Under the pieces are notes generated by a model, which made no database searches, had not been told where the DNA came from, and was given only the letters and a program-made list of their open reading frames with translations. The translations under genes and the position numbers were made by a program. Below, piece by piece: positions 53,212-61,803 of a stretch of DNA of 64,000 nt; positions within the stretch are counted from its first letter, which is position 1, and each line of letters starts with the position of its first letter. Source of the stretch: JAMQKA01 sp043951865 (lineage in GTDB: Bacteria; Bacteroidota; Rhodothermia; Balneolales; Balneolaceae); the NCBI RefSeq assembly GCF_043951865.1, contig NZ_JBINJF010000009.1, forward strand, positions 1 to 64,000, in the 5' to 3' direction.

Positions 53212-55605
53212 TCAGATATCTATCACTATTCCCAGGGTGGGCCGCCTGCTGCTGTTGTCCAGCTCCTCTATCTCAATGATTTGACGGGGCTGAACAGGGG
53301 TGCCATCGGCATTCCTTTCCAGACCGTATTCCGGCGGGTTGGGAATGTTACTGGCCAGAACGTTGGAGATCTCCAGGTACAGATTCAGGGCCCATCGGTT
53401 AAAATTCCACTTTTTATCAATGCGCAGGTCAAGAGCGTTGAAGAGATCCAGCCGCTGTTCACCCAGGGTTGAATAGTCAAAAACGAGATTGGGATAGGTC
53501 TCTTCACTCGCATCCCGTTTGAGAACAGGGTAGGGCGCCCCTCCCAGGATTCGCAGGCGCCCGCCGATCTCCCAGTTCCGCGGCAGTTGGTATCCCCCTG
53601 TGAAAGTGAGCAGGTGCCGGTTGTCCCAGCGCGAGGGCAGAAAACGATTCTTTTCGAAACCTGTAAATTCGCTCCAGTATAATGTATAGGCCAGCAACCC
53701 GTAAAAATTGGATATCAGCTTCTGCTGGTAAGTCAATTCAATTCCGTAGGCCCGTCCGGCGCCGGTACTCAGTATCGCCTCGTTCCCAAAGATATCGAAA
53801 TCGGCCCCCAGGTTGGCCAGCGAAACGCTGTCGCTTCGGGAGACGGGATAGGCCTCGTAGCGTTTATAAAATCCCTCAACCGAAAGTTGCGTTGATTTTC
53901 GCGGGGTGAACGACAATCCCGCTACAAGATGATCGCTTCGGATATAATCTGCATTGCGGTTAACAAAGCTGTTGTTCTGCTGAAATCCCAGGATCTTGGT
54001 CGGTGGAATTTTGAAATAGCGGCCGGCAGAAGCGTTTATTTCCCACCGGCTATGAGCGTCAATGGCATACGAGACGGCAAGGCGGGGAGAGAGCGTGCGC
54101 CACAATTTGTTGCCATCATCGGTAAAGGTGTTGCCGTCTGCCCGGATGCCCAGCGATGTGGAGAACCGGTTATTTTTCCACTCCCGGGTGACTTGCCCGT
54201 AGGCGCCGTATCTCAAAAAATCAAGGTCCGTATCGAACCGTACATCGTCAAATGATCGGAAACTCTGGGTGGTATACTGGTTGTTTTCCAGCATCAGGCC
54301 CGCAGAGATACTCCAGTTTTCGATAAACCGGTTGTACTCGCTCCTCAGGGTGGTGCTCCACTCCCGGCTCTGGGTGCTCTGGATCAGCCCGTCTTTATTT
54401 TCATTATCACGATATTGCCTGAAATTGTTGTCGAAGGCACTGGAGCTCAGGGTTGTACGCAGGTAGCCGTCCGTATTCCTGAAACGGTGTCTCCAGCTGA
54501 TGCCGCCGGTACTGCTCCACTGCTTGATGATGGGCACCTGGTCGAGCGTGGCTTGCTGCTCTGCGGTGATATTGTCGGGCTTGTTTATGCGAAAATCATC
54601 AATTGCTCCCACACCGGTAATGGTGAGTTCGTTAAAATTGTCAATTTTGTGATTCAGCTTGTATTGGTAGTCCCAGTAGTCCGGCAGAAACGGCAGGTCA
54701 ATAAGTTGAAACAGTAGTTGTAGATAGGAGCGACGCACTGAGGCGATAAAAGTGGTGTTGGCGTACGACTCCTCTTCCGACTTTAAAAGAGGTCCTTCTA
54801 CCGTAAACGCGGTTTCGCTGGCCCCAACGCGTATGTTGGCCCCGTAATGGCGGGCATTTCCATTGCGCTGGTCGAATTGGAGAACTCCTGAAAGTACATC
54901 ATCATAGCGGGCGGGAAATGAACTTGTACTGAGGCTGACACCTTCAAAAAAAGAGACATTCAGCAGTCCCACGGGTCCGCCGGCGCTGCCCTGCGTGGCA
55001 AAGTGGTTGATGACCGGTATCTCGATGCCATCCAGGTAGTATACGTTTTCGCTGGGGGCTCCCCCCCTGATTATGACATCATTGCGAAAGCCGCCCACCG
55101 ATCCCGAAACACCGGGCAGAGACTGTGCCACTTTGGCGATATCGTTGTTGCCGCCGGGGTAGGAAGCGATCTGTACCTGTGAAAGTTCCTGCCGGGAAAG
55201 CGGGTTTTCCGGTGGCTGATCGTAGGGGTCCGGCTCGACCGAAATTTCTCCCAATTCATTTACGGATGGTTCAAGAGCAAAGTTGATATCGGGGTTGTTC
55301 CCCGAGTTGACCACCACATTGTATCTGGTCACTGACTGGTACCCCACGAAGCTGGCAGTAACGGTATACGATCGCGGAGCGACGTTCTCTATAGTGAAAT
55401 AGCCATTTGTATCTGTAGCGGCACCCCGCTCAGTTCCTTCAAGCCGCACGGTGGCGCCCGGAAGGGGATCACCAGTTTGTGCATCGGTGACATAGCCGGA
55501 AAGCACTCCCGAATTTTGCGCATGAAGAGTTACTGGAATAACAAAGGCAGCCAACAGCAGAATTGAAAAGACTATGCGGATCAAATTGATCCCTTTTGTC
55601 CGCAT
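53212..55605 (-). CDS. TonB-dependent outer-membrane receptor
   Basis: A 797-residue receptor started at ATG 55605, the base of a signal peptide (GINLIRIVFSILLLAAF to LHAQN); the frame is open 12 more codons upstream. A CarboxypepD_reg-like beta-sandwich (GYVTDAQTGDPLPGATVRLE onward, about residues 40-110) is typical of Bacteroidota receptors. The plug has LPGVSGSVGGFRNDVIIRGG and YYLDGIEIP. A large 22-strand barrel with many aromatic-rich strands follows to the C-terminus. No SusD gene is adjacent, so it is more likely an importer of metal chelates, peptides or small compounds than a glycan SusC; the ligand is unknown. Confidence 0.88.
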   Translation of the reverse strand: MRTKGINLIRIVFSILLLAAFVIPVTLHAQNSGVLSGYVTDAQTGDPLPGATVRLEGTERGAATDTNGYFTIENVAPRSYTVTASFVGYQSVTRYNVVVNSGNNPDINFALEPSVNELGEISVEPDPYDQPPENPLSRQELSQVQIASYPGGNNDIAKVAQSLPGVSGSVGGFRNDVIIRGGAPSENVYYLDGIEIPVINHFATQGSAGGPVGLLNVSFFEGVSLSTSSFPARYDDVLSGVLQFDQRNGNARHYGANIRVGASETAFTVEGPLLKSEEESYANTTFIASVRRSYLQLLFQLIDLPFLPDYWDYQYKLNHKIDNFNELTITGVGAIDDFRINKPDNITAEQQATLDQVPIIKQWSSTGGISWRHRFRNTDGYLRTTLSSSAFDNNFRQYRDNENKDGLIQSTQSREWSTTLRSEYNRFIENWSISAGLMLENNQYTTQSFRSFDDVRFDTDLDFLRYGAYGQVTREWKNNRFSTSLGIRADGNTFTDDGNKLWRTLSPRLAVSYAIDAHSRWEINASAGRYFKIPPTKILGFQQNNSFVNRNADYIRSDHLVAGLSFTPRKSTQLSVEGFYKRYEAYPVSRSDSVSLANLGADFDIFGNEAILSTGAGRAYGIELTYQQKLISNFYGLLAYTLYWSEFTGFEKNRFLPSRWDNRHLLTFTGGYQLPRNWEIGGRLRILGGAPYPVLKRDASEETYPNLVFDYSTLGEQRLDLFNALDLRIDKKWNFNRWALNLYLEISNVLASNIPNPPEYGLERNADGTPVQPRQIIEIEELDNSSRRPTLGIVIDI

Positions 55606-55769
55606 TTGCGCCTCTACAGACGAGAATTTATACAGAAGCATGCACCACCGATATTTAGTTTATCTGGACGTTCGGTAAATTCGCAAGTAGACAGTTTAGT
55701 TCCTGCTTCCTCATTAAAAAATCTTCATGGAGTGGACCCGTAATGTTTCTTCACAGGATAGTGACCAGA

Positions 55770-56099
55770 TCAGGTAAATAGAATAGTAACCAAAAGCACA
55801 GCGTCAGTTTCCGCATATATGGAGTGGGGCTGGTTGCGATCCAAAAATAGCCAGCTGCCGCTGGACAGCTCCCTGGTCTCATTTCCGAGGCGGAATTGAA
55901 CCGTTCCATTCAGGCACTGTATGGTTACCTGGCCGTCAACACTGTGTTCATCGATATTTCGACCTTCCGGTATCACCATGCGTATCACTTCCATGTCTGA
56001 GGTCTTGACGAGGGCATAGGTGGAATCCGGAGACATATCTCCCTTGAGGGTATTGAGATTAATGACTTCACCTGCATGTACATGTCCCTTGTTCATCAC
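55770..56099 (-). CDS. Small cupin-domain protein
   Basis: A 109-residue single-domain cupin. The first motif region is DEHSVDGQVTIQCLNGTVQF (with an H-x-E-pattern His). The second is SGSWLFLDRNQPHSIYAETD, containing P-H-S and the likely metal ligand. No signal peptide is present. Such proteins bind a metal ion and often act as small regulators or dioxygenase-like folds. It precedes an ECF sigma factor gene that is divergent; no functional link is evident. Confidence 0.78.
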   Translation of the reverse strand: MMNKGHVHAGEVINLNTLKGDMSPDSTYALVKTSDMEVIRMVIPEGRNIDEHSVDGQVTIQCLNGTVQFRLGNETRELSSGSWLFLDRNQPHSIYAETDAVLLVTILFT

Positions 56100-56316
56100 T
56101 TGACTCCCGTGTATTTGGTTGAGGTAAATTTATTGCTTGCTGTTATCGAATAACATCAAACAGGACCCTGGAATTCACCGGCCACAGTCTTGGCCGAAGT
56201 TATCCATATACCGCTGGTTGCCTGTTCGGGAAATGTGTGAGTTCAAAATGGGAAAATAGTTTCAGTTTCACTAAGTTAAACACCGATTTTGAGAAATAAT
56301 CAACGGGCCATTTTTT

Positions 56317-56949
56317 ATGTCCAATTCTGCTGAACAAAACGAGTCGGAACTGCCGCGCGAGAACGCTTCGGAGAGTAGCCTTGAGGACGATACGCTTGTT
56401 AAAAGAGCTATCGGGGGGAATGAGAGTGCCTATAAAAAGCTGGTGGACAAATATGAGCGAGCCATCTATTTTCACATACTGAAGATGGTACGGGATCAAA
56501 AGCAGGTTGAGGACTTGGTACAGGAGACATTCGTAAAGGCGTTTGATAACCTAAACAGCTACAGCACGAACTACGCATTTTCCACATGGCTGTACCGGAT
56601 TGCCACCAATCACACGATCGATTACCTGCGAAAAAAGAAGCTGAAAACCCTGTCGATTGACGAGCCGGTAAAAACGCGCGATGGCGACATGAACATGCAG
56701 CTGCCCGATGAGCATGCCGCCACCGACCGGAGCCTGATACGCAAACAGCGCCAGCAGATGGTACAGCAGGCGATAGAGAATCTGCCTCCAAAATACCGCA
56801 AGGTCATCCAAATGCGCCATATGGAGGAAAAGAGCTACCAGGAGATCGCCGATATCCTGGACAAGCCGCTCGGTACAATTAAAGCGCATATTTTCCGGGC
56901 CCGGGAGATGCTGTACAAGGAATTAAAAGAAAAAAAGGAGCGGTTCTGA
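56317..56949 (+). CDS. ECF-type RNA polymerase sigma factor
   Basis: A 210-residue sigma-70-family protein with only domains 2 and 4. Region 2 runs from about residue 31 to 100 and has the core-binding motif VEDLVQETFVKAFDNLNSY followed by the -10 reader FSTWLYRIATNHTIDYLR. Region 4 (about 150-200) carries RKVIQMRHMEEKSYQEIADI with a helix-turn-helix (EIADILDKPLGTIKAHIFRA) for the -35 element. A Ser/Glu-rich N-terminus of about 25 residues is extra. No anti-sigma gene is adjacent, so the signal is unknown. Confidence 0.9.
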   Translation: MSNSAEQNESELPRENASESSLEDDTLVKRAIGGNESAYKKLVDKYERAIYFHILKMVRDQKQVEDLVQETFVKAFDNLNSYSTNYAFSTWLYRIATNHTIDYLRKKKLKTLSIDEPVKTRDGDMNMQLPDEHAATDRSLIRKQRQQMVQQAIENLPPKYRKVIQMRHMEEKSYQEIADILDKPLGTIKAHIFRAREMLYKELKEKKERF

Positions 56950-57020
56950 ACCGGGGTTCACAAAATAGTATTCATCCCGAGTTTCCTGTCAACATCGATG
57001 TGAACTCCGGGATAGCACTC

Positions 57021-57941
57021 TCACTCGTGATGCCTCCATTTACCCCCTCGGCCGGCGTATCCATCTTTCAATCCCTCCCATACAGCAGTGGCTATTGCCG
57101 TGTTACGTTTCAGAAACTCACGGCCCAGTATCACCATCCTTGACAACAAGTAATACAGGTGAAACAGCAGTTGCACGGATGAGTCCAGGTAATCCTTCGC
57201 AAGAAAAACCCGATTTCTCGTCGTATAATAATAGGTTAAACTGCGCCTTTCTAACGTGCCGTATTGACCACGCGTGTGAAAATAGTGAGCGAGGTTTGTA
57301 ATAAAGGACCGGTATCCGAGACTGCGGGCATACAGGCCCAGTTCAGTATCCTCGGTATACAGGTAATAGCGGTCATCCAATAATTTGCCGCGTTTTTCCA
57401 GTATCCGTTTGACTACCTGTTGAGTCAATAATACTCCTGCTCCGTCTATATTGCATGTTTCCCATCCGTTCTGTTCTGCTTTGTACAGACCGGGGATACG
57501 TATGCCAAAAAGCCAATAAGGCCAGCGACGGGTTGAGCGGGAGCGTGCGCCTTCGTTAACCGGTCCGATCAGGTGATACCCCGTTTCCCGCTGTTCTCCG
57601 ACCAGCCTGGAGAGGGTGCGGGGATAAACAGTTGCGTCATTATTTAGCAGGAAGATATAATCAGCGTTGGCAGAGTCGACCGCTTCGACAAGGTAATTTA
57701 TGCCCCCTGCAAAGCCCAGGTTTTGATCGCTTTCAAAGAAGTGAATCGGACATTCAACCTGTTCGAGCCCTCGCAAAAGTTTTCTACGGGAGGATGCCGT
57801 TGACTGATTGTCCAGCAGGTAAATTTCGACATTGACAGCTACCGACTCTGATACTGATTGAATGCACTCAATAGTCGCTTCACTATCCCTCCAGTTTAAA
57901 ATTAATGCTGCAATATGGGGATCGGGCAGCTGATCCGTCAT
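57021..57941 (-). CDS. Family 2 glycosyltransferase (rhamnosyltransferase-like)
   Basis: A 306-residue GT2 enzyme with the typical opening HIAALILNWRDSEATIECIQ, followed by LLDNQST, the acidic FLLNNDATVYPRT and YTEDTELGLYARSLGYRS. These correspond to the metal, nucleotide-sugar and acceptor motifs of dTDP-rhamnose-type transferases. A C-terminal tract with hydrophobic residues (LLFHLYYLLSRMVILGR) may contact the membrane. It begins one base after the queG stop, so both are in one transcript. Its product is unknown. Confidence 0.88.
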   Translation of the reverse strand: MTDQLPDPHIAALILNWRDSEATIECIQSVSESVAVNVEIYLLDNQSTASSRRKLLRGLEQVECPIHFFESDQNLGFAGGINYLVEAVDSANADYIFLLNNDATVYPRTLSRLVGEQRETGYHLIGPVNEGARSRSTRRWPYWLFGIRIPGLYKAEQNGWETCNIDGAGVLLTQQVVKRILEKRGKLLDDRYYLYTEDTELGLYARSLGYRSFITNLAHYFHTRGQYGTLERRSLTYYYTTRNRVFLAKDYLDSSVQLLFHLYYLLSRMVILGREFLKRNTAIATAVWEGLKDGYAGRGGKWRHHE

Positions 57942-57942
57942 G

Positions 57943-58887
57943 CTACCGGTCCAGGTTTTGGGATACAGTAGCGATATTCATCTTGAATTTCTCAAACTTG
58001 GCACGTCGTATGGCACTTCCCTCAAAGAGGGCATCGTATTGTTCCAGGTCCAGTTCTTCCCAAAAATCGATATCGTGATCCAGGATGTCGTCTCTTGGAG
58101 CGAGATCTTCCATCCGGGAGTATCGGGGCTCGCGGTTCCAGGGACACACATCCTGGCAGATATCGCACCCGAAGAGCCATTCGCCGATGCCCTCCTGGTA
58201 GTCATCCGGAATCTGCTCCTTCAGCTCGATGGTGAAATAGGAGATACACTTGGATCCATCCACCCGGTAGGGTTCATAGATCGCATTGGTGGGGCAGGCG
58301 TCGATACAGCGGGTGCAGGATCCGCAGTGGTCGGAGGCTGTGGCGCTGTAGACAAATTCTGCATCCACGATCATCTCCCCGATAAAAGTGAAAGAACCAA
58401 TCTCTTTGTTAAGCAGGTTTGAATTCTTGCCGATCCATCCGATGCCGGCACGAGCCGCCCATGCCTTGTCCAGCACCGGGGCGGAATCTACAAATACGCG
58501 GCCGTCCAGTCCGCCGAGAAGCTGGCTGGTGAACTGGAACAGTTTTTTCAGCTTCTTTTTATACACTTTGTGATAGTCGCGTCCCTGGGCATATTTTGCA
58601 AACTTGGGCATATCCTGCTGCTCTTTCTGACGCTCATGACCGGGGTGATAATAGCTGCCTATCACTGAAACGACCGACTTGGCCCCGGGAACCAGCTTCG
58701 TGGGATCGACCCGCTTGTCAAAATAGTTTTCCATCCAGTCCATATTACCGTGCCGCCCCTGTTGTAACCACTCTTCAAGACGGCGCTCCTCCCGTTCAAG
58801 CCGACGTGCCCTGGCAAAGCCACAAGCATCGAACCCCAGCCGAAAGGCTTCTTCACGGACCCGTTGCGTGCGTTTGGTTAGATTCAT
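57943..58887 (-). CDS. queG: Epoxyqueuosine reductase
   Basis: A 314-residue enzyme that performs the last step of queuosine synthesis in tRNA, reducing epoxyqueuosine with cobalamin and two iron-sulfur clusters. I start it at ATG 58887 (MNLTKRTQRVREEAFRLGFD); the open frame has 28 more codons upstream. The cluster motifs CGSCTRCIDACPTNAI and CDICQDVCPW and the earlier GRHGNMDWME are all present. It is followed on the minus strand by the glycosyltransferase at 57021 with one base between them. Confidence 0.93.
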   Translation of the reverse strand: MNLTKRTQRVREEAFRLGFDACGFARARRLEREERRLEEWLQQGRHGNMDWMENYFDKRVDPTKLVPGAKSVVSVIGSYYHPGHERQKEQQDMPKFAKYAQGRDYHKVYKKKLKKLFQFTSQLLGGLDGRVFVDSAPVLDKAWAARAGIGWIGKNSNLLNKEIGSFTFIGEMIVDAEFVYSATASDHCGSCTRCIDACPTNAIYEPYRVDGSKCISYFTIELKEQIPDDYQEGIGEWLFGCDICQDVCPWNREPRYSRMEDLAPRDDILDHDIDFWEELDLEQYDALFEGSAIRRAKFEKFKMNIATVSQNLDR

Positions 58888-59112
58888 TTTACGATAAATA
58901 GTGATTAACAGAACGAGAACAAGATAACTCCTGCCTGCCGTTGGCTTCAAGTATAAAAACTCCTGCCTCATCTACTGTATAATGAAGAGGTTTTTCGTAA
59001 AGAAAACCGCGTTTCTCCAACGCTAACAGGGAATACCCTGTAGCAAAGGTCGCGGTCGGACATGGCCGGGTACTACGTATACAGGTCGGGAGCCCTGTTC
59101 TACCAAAGCAGA

Positions 59113-59796
59113 TTAAAGACTTTTGACGTCAATTTCCTTTATTTGTCCATCTTGCAGTTTCAGGGTTCGATAGGGATACTGCTTCACAGTGTCATAATCG
59201 TGGGTAACCATCAGTACCGACATGCCCCGGTTGTTGATCTGTTCCAGGAGCTCCATAATGGATGCGGAGGCCTCCGGGTCGAGGTTCCCGGTCGGCTCAT
59301 CCGCCAGCATAATGCGGGGTTCATTGGCCAGTGCTCGGGCAATCACGACCCGCTGCTGCTCTCCGCCCGAAAGGTCACCCGGCATATTTTTGCGCTTGTG
59401 GCTGAGTCCCACCATCCCCAAAACCTCGAGTGCCCGCTGTTTGATGAAGCTGGGTTTTTGACCGGTTACCTCCAGGGCAAAAGCCACGTTTTCATAGACA
59501 GTACGGTCGGGCAGCAGCTGAAAATCCTGGAACACGATACCCAGCCGGCGGCGCAGGTAGGGAACCTTGTTTTCATCAAGGGAGTTGACCTCCATATCGG
59601 CCACCCGCACGGTACCGCTGTCCGGTGTTATGTCCCGGTAGATAAGCTTCAAAAAGGAGCTTTTGCCAGCCCCGGTTTGACCGATCAGGTAGTTGAACTC
59701 CCCGTTTTCGAGCGAGTAGGAGATGTTATCGAGTACCTTCCGGTAATCGTACGTTACAGACACGTTGTTAAACTCAATTACTGAATCGTAGGGCAT
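59113..59796 (-). CDS. ftsE: FtsE-like ABC transporter ATP-binding protein
   Basis: A 227-residue ABC ATPase. The Walker A motif GQTGAGKSS is at about residue 38, the signature LSGGEQQR at about 138 and Walker B RIMLADEPTGNLDPE at about 158. The sequence VIEFNNVSVTYDYRKVL at the start resembles FtsE. FtsE works with FtsX at the division septum, where it regulates cell-wall hydrolases. No ftsX gene is next to it. It overlaps the methyltransferase gene by 19 bases, so it is in the pdxA transcript. Confidence 0.85.
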   Translation of the reverse strand: MPYDSVIEFNNVSVTYDYRKVLDNISYSLENGEFNYLIGQTGAGKSSFLKLIYRDITPDSGTVRVADMEVNSLDENKVPYLRRRLGIVFQDFQLLPDRTVYENVAFALEVTGQKPSFIKQRALEVLGMVGLSHKRKNMPGDLSGGEQQRVVIARALANEPRIMLADEPTGNLDPEASASIMELLEQINNRGMSVLMVTHDYDTVKQYPYRTLKLQDGQIKEIDVKSL

Positions 59797-60566
59797 TGCA
59801 ACACCATCGTTATTCTTAAACTTGACTCATCCGCTTCCACAAGGTCAAACCCGTCATATTTGGCGAGCAGGGTAAACTCGGTTTCATCGATAATATCAAG
59901 CATTTCCGGCAAAGTATAAATTTTTTGTTTGTGAACTTCGTGGTATTTCTCCAACACTGTTTCCATGTCGTTGTCCAGCTTTTCAATATCGAATACATTG
60001 TAATGGATGCGACTGCTGGGATTGTAACTGCTTTTTCGAAAAAAACGGTAATTCCCCGGCGCATACCCCTCTTCGTTGTTCAGGTATTTAATGGAACGGA
60101 TCGAATTTTTGGGTGTTGTAAAATCAAAAACGAAGATGCTGTCCGGTTTCAGCACCTTTTTTATCTCTTTTAGGAGGCGGACAATATCGCGCGGCTTATG
60201 CAGGTAATTCACGCTGTCAAAAGTGGAAATTACCGCGTCAAAACGCCTGTCGAGAGCAATATCCAAAAAATCCATCACTTCAAAGTCCACATCTGACCAC
60301 CTGTTGTCACGCTTTTTGCACCGGGCAATTTTAATCATATGGGGTGATTTATCCGTGGCGACAATATCGTAGCACATCAGTTCATCAAGCGAGAGGGCCA
60401 TGGAACCGGTGCCGCAGGCCAGCTCAAGGATCGATACCGGGTCGGGATGATTGGTCTGGATAATCTCGTCGATAAAGTCGGCCCAAACCTCGTAATCAAC
60501 ATCCTCCATAATGGTGTCGTAGATATAGGCGAGCTTGCTGTATTCCGGACTCCTGGATCCTTTCAT
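59778..60566 (-). CDS. Class I SAM-dependent methyltransferase
   Basis: A 262-residue methyltransferase. Motif I is VSILELACGTGSMALSLDEL (about residues 42-61), motif II contains DIVATDKSPHMI and motif III VLKPDSIFVFDF. The long C-terminal half after FDFTTPKNSIRSI suggests a substrate-binding region. The acceptor is unknown. It lies between pdxA (overlap of 4 bases) and ftsE (overlap of 19 bases) in a minus-strand cluster of three genes. Confidence 0.85.
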   Translation of the reverse strand: MKGSRSPEYSKLAYIYDTIMEDVDYEVWADFIDEIIQTNHPDPVSILELACGTGSMALSLDELMCYDIVATDKSPHMIKIARCKKRDNRWSDVDFEVMDFLDIALDRRFDAVISTFDSVNYLHKPRDIVRLLKEIKKVLKPDSIFVFDFTTPKNSIRSIKYLNNEEGYAPGNYRFFRKSSYNPSSRIHYNVFDIEKLDNDMETVLEKYHEVHKQKIYTLPEMLDIIDETEFTLLAKYDGFDLVEADESSLRITMVLQCPTIQ

Positions 60567-61561
60567 GCCGATTGTCCCCTTCGTTTTTTGGCAAGTGATA
60601 CCGCTAAGTCAAAGGCTTGCCGGAAAGAGGCGGGATTGGCGCTGCCTTGGCCCGCTATGTCAAACGCCGTTCCGTGGTCGGGTGATGTACGGATGAAAGG
60701 GAGGCCCGCCGTAAAGTTGACACCCGCCCCAAACGAGAGCGTTTTAAACGGAATCAGTCCCTGGTCATGATACATCGCCAGGATACCATCAAACTGCCTA
60801 TAGTTGCGACTTCCAAAAAAGCCGTCGGCAGGGAAGGGGCCCTCAACGTTGATTCCACCTGATGCATATTGCTCGATCGCCGGTTGTATAACCTCGATCT
60901 CTTCGCGACCGATCATGCCGCCATCCCCGGCATGGGGATTAAGTCCCAGCACCGCAACACGGGGGCGCTCGATTCCAAAATCACGGGTCAGGCTCTTGCT
61001 GATGATTCGAATAAACCGCGTCACCCTCTCTTTTGAAATCCAGCCGGCAGCCTCTTTCAGCGGAACGTGGGTGGAAATCAACCCGATTCGGAGCCCCTCA
61101 TTGACCATCATCATGATAAAATCTTTTGTCCGGGTTTTTTCGGCCAGGAATTCGGTATGTCCCGGGATGTGGTATCCCGCTCTGTTCACTGCCTCTTTTG
61201 AGATGGATGCCGTTACCAGGGCGGCTGTTTCTCCTGAAAGACAGAGCTGGATACCTGTTTCGACCGCCTGCATTGCGCAGGAGCCGGCGTTCTTTGAAAG
61301 CTTACCAGGTTCTATTACTATATCGTTGCTGCTTAATAGATTAAGAATATTTATGCGGCCGTCCGAAACCGATTGTATGGAGTCTGCCGCGTGATATTCC
61401 AACGAGATATTCAGCCGGTCGAGGTAATAATCTATAATTTTGGTATCCCCGAGAATGACAGGTGTACAATCGCCCAGATCTCGATTTTGCAATGTCTTTA
61501 AAACCACCTCGGGACCAATACCGTTATAATCTCCGATACTGATAGCTATACGAACGGACAT
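60563..61561 (-). CDS. pdxA: 4-hydroxythreonine-4-phosphate dehydrogenase
   Basis: A 332-residue NAD-dependent enzyme of pyridoxal-5'-phosphate synthesis. I start it at ATG 61561 (MSVRIAISIGDYNGIGPEVV), the family N-terminus; the frame is open 35 codons further. The metal-binding His residues lie in GHTEFLAEKTRT, THVPLKEAAGWISKE and MYHDQGLIPFKTL. VLGLNPHAGDGG is also typical. It is first in the minus-strand unit with the methyltransferase and ftsE. Confidence 0.94.
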   Translation of the reverse strand: MSVRIAISIGDYNGIGPEVVLKTLQNRDLGDCTPVILGDTKIIDYYLDRLNISLEYHAADSIQSVSDGRINILNLLSSNDIVIEPGKLSKNAGSCAMQAVETGIQLCLSGETAALVTASISKEAVNRAGYHIPGHTEFLAEKTRTKDFIMMMVNEGLRIGLISTHVPLKEAAGWISKERVTRFIRIISKSLTRDFGIERPRVAVLGLNPHAGDGGMIGREEIEVIQPAIEQYASGGINVEGPFPADGFFGSRNYRQFDGILAMYHDQGLIPFKTLSFGAGVNFTAGLPFIRTSPDHGTAFDIAGQGSANPASFRQAFDLAVSLAKKRRGQSA

Positions 61562-61756
61562 TCCCTGATAACCTTTTTTTCCTGTATTTGTGTTAGTAAA
61601 CGGCAAAGATACAATAATGTTCTGAGAATTGAACATGGATACAGGAGCAGCGCTAAAATGGACCATTCCCGGCTGGATTACCGAGTTGCAATAGAGAAGT
61701 AGCCGGGGCGGTTGTGTTGTCTACTCTCGTCAGTTAAGGGAGGTGTTATTTTATAT

Positions 61757-61798
61757 AAATGACGATATTGGCCAAAACAACGTTTTGCAAAAACCTCT
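61757..61798 (-). repeat. Partial copy C of the palindromic element
   Basis: Read on the minus strand, these bases begin GAGGTTTTTGCAAAAC and continue TTTTGGCCAATATCGTCATTT. This matches the left arm of copy B (30471-30511) with only a few differences and one single-base gap. The right arm is not found, so it is a half element lying directly after the stop codon of the GWxTD gene. Confidence 0.7.
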
Positions 61799-61803
61799 CA
61801 AAA

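Noticed and set aside
61668..61707. Hairpin CCCGGCT/AGCCGGG downstream of the GWxTD gene
   Set aside because: The loop is 26 bases and no T tract follows on either strand, so it does not qualify as a terminator.
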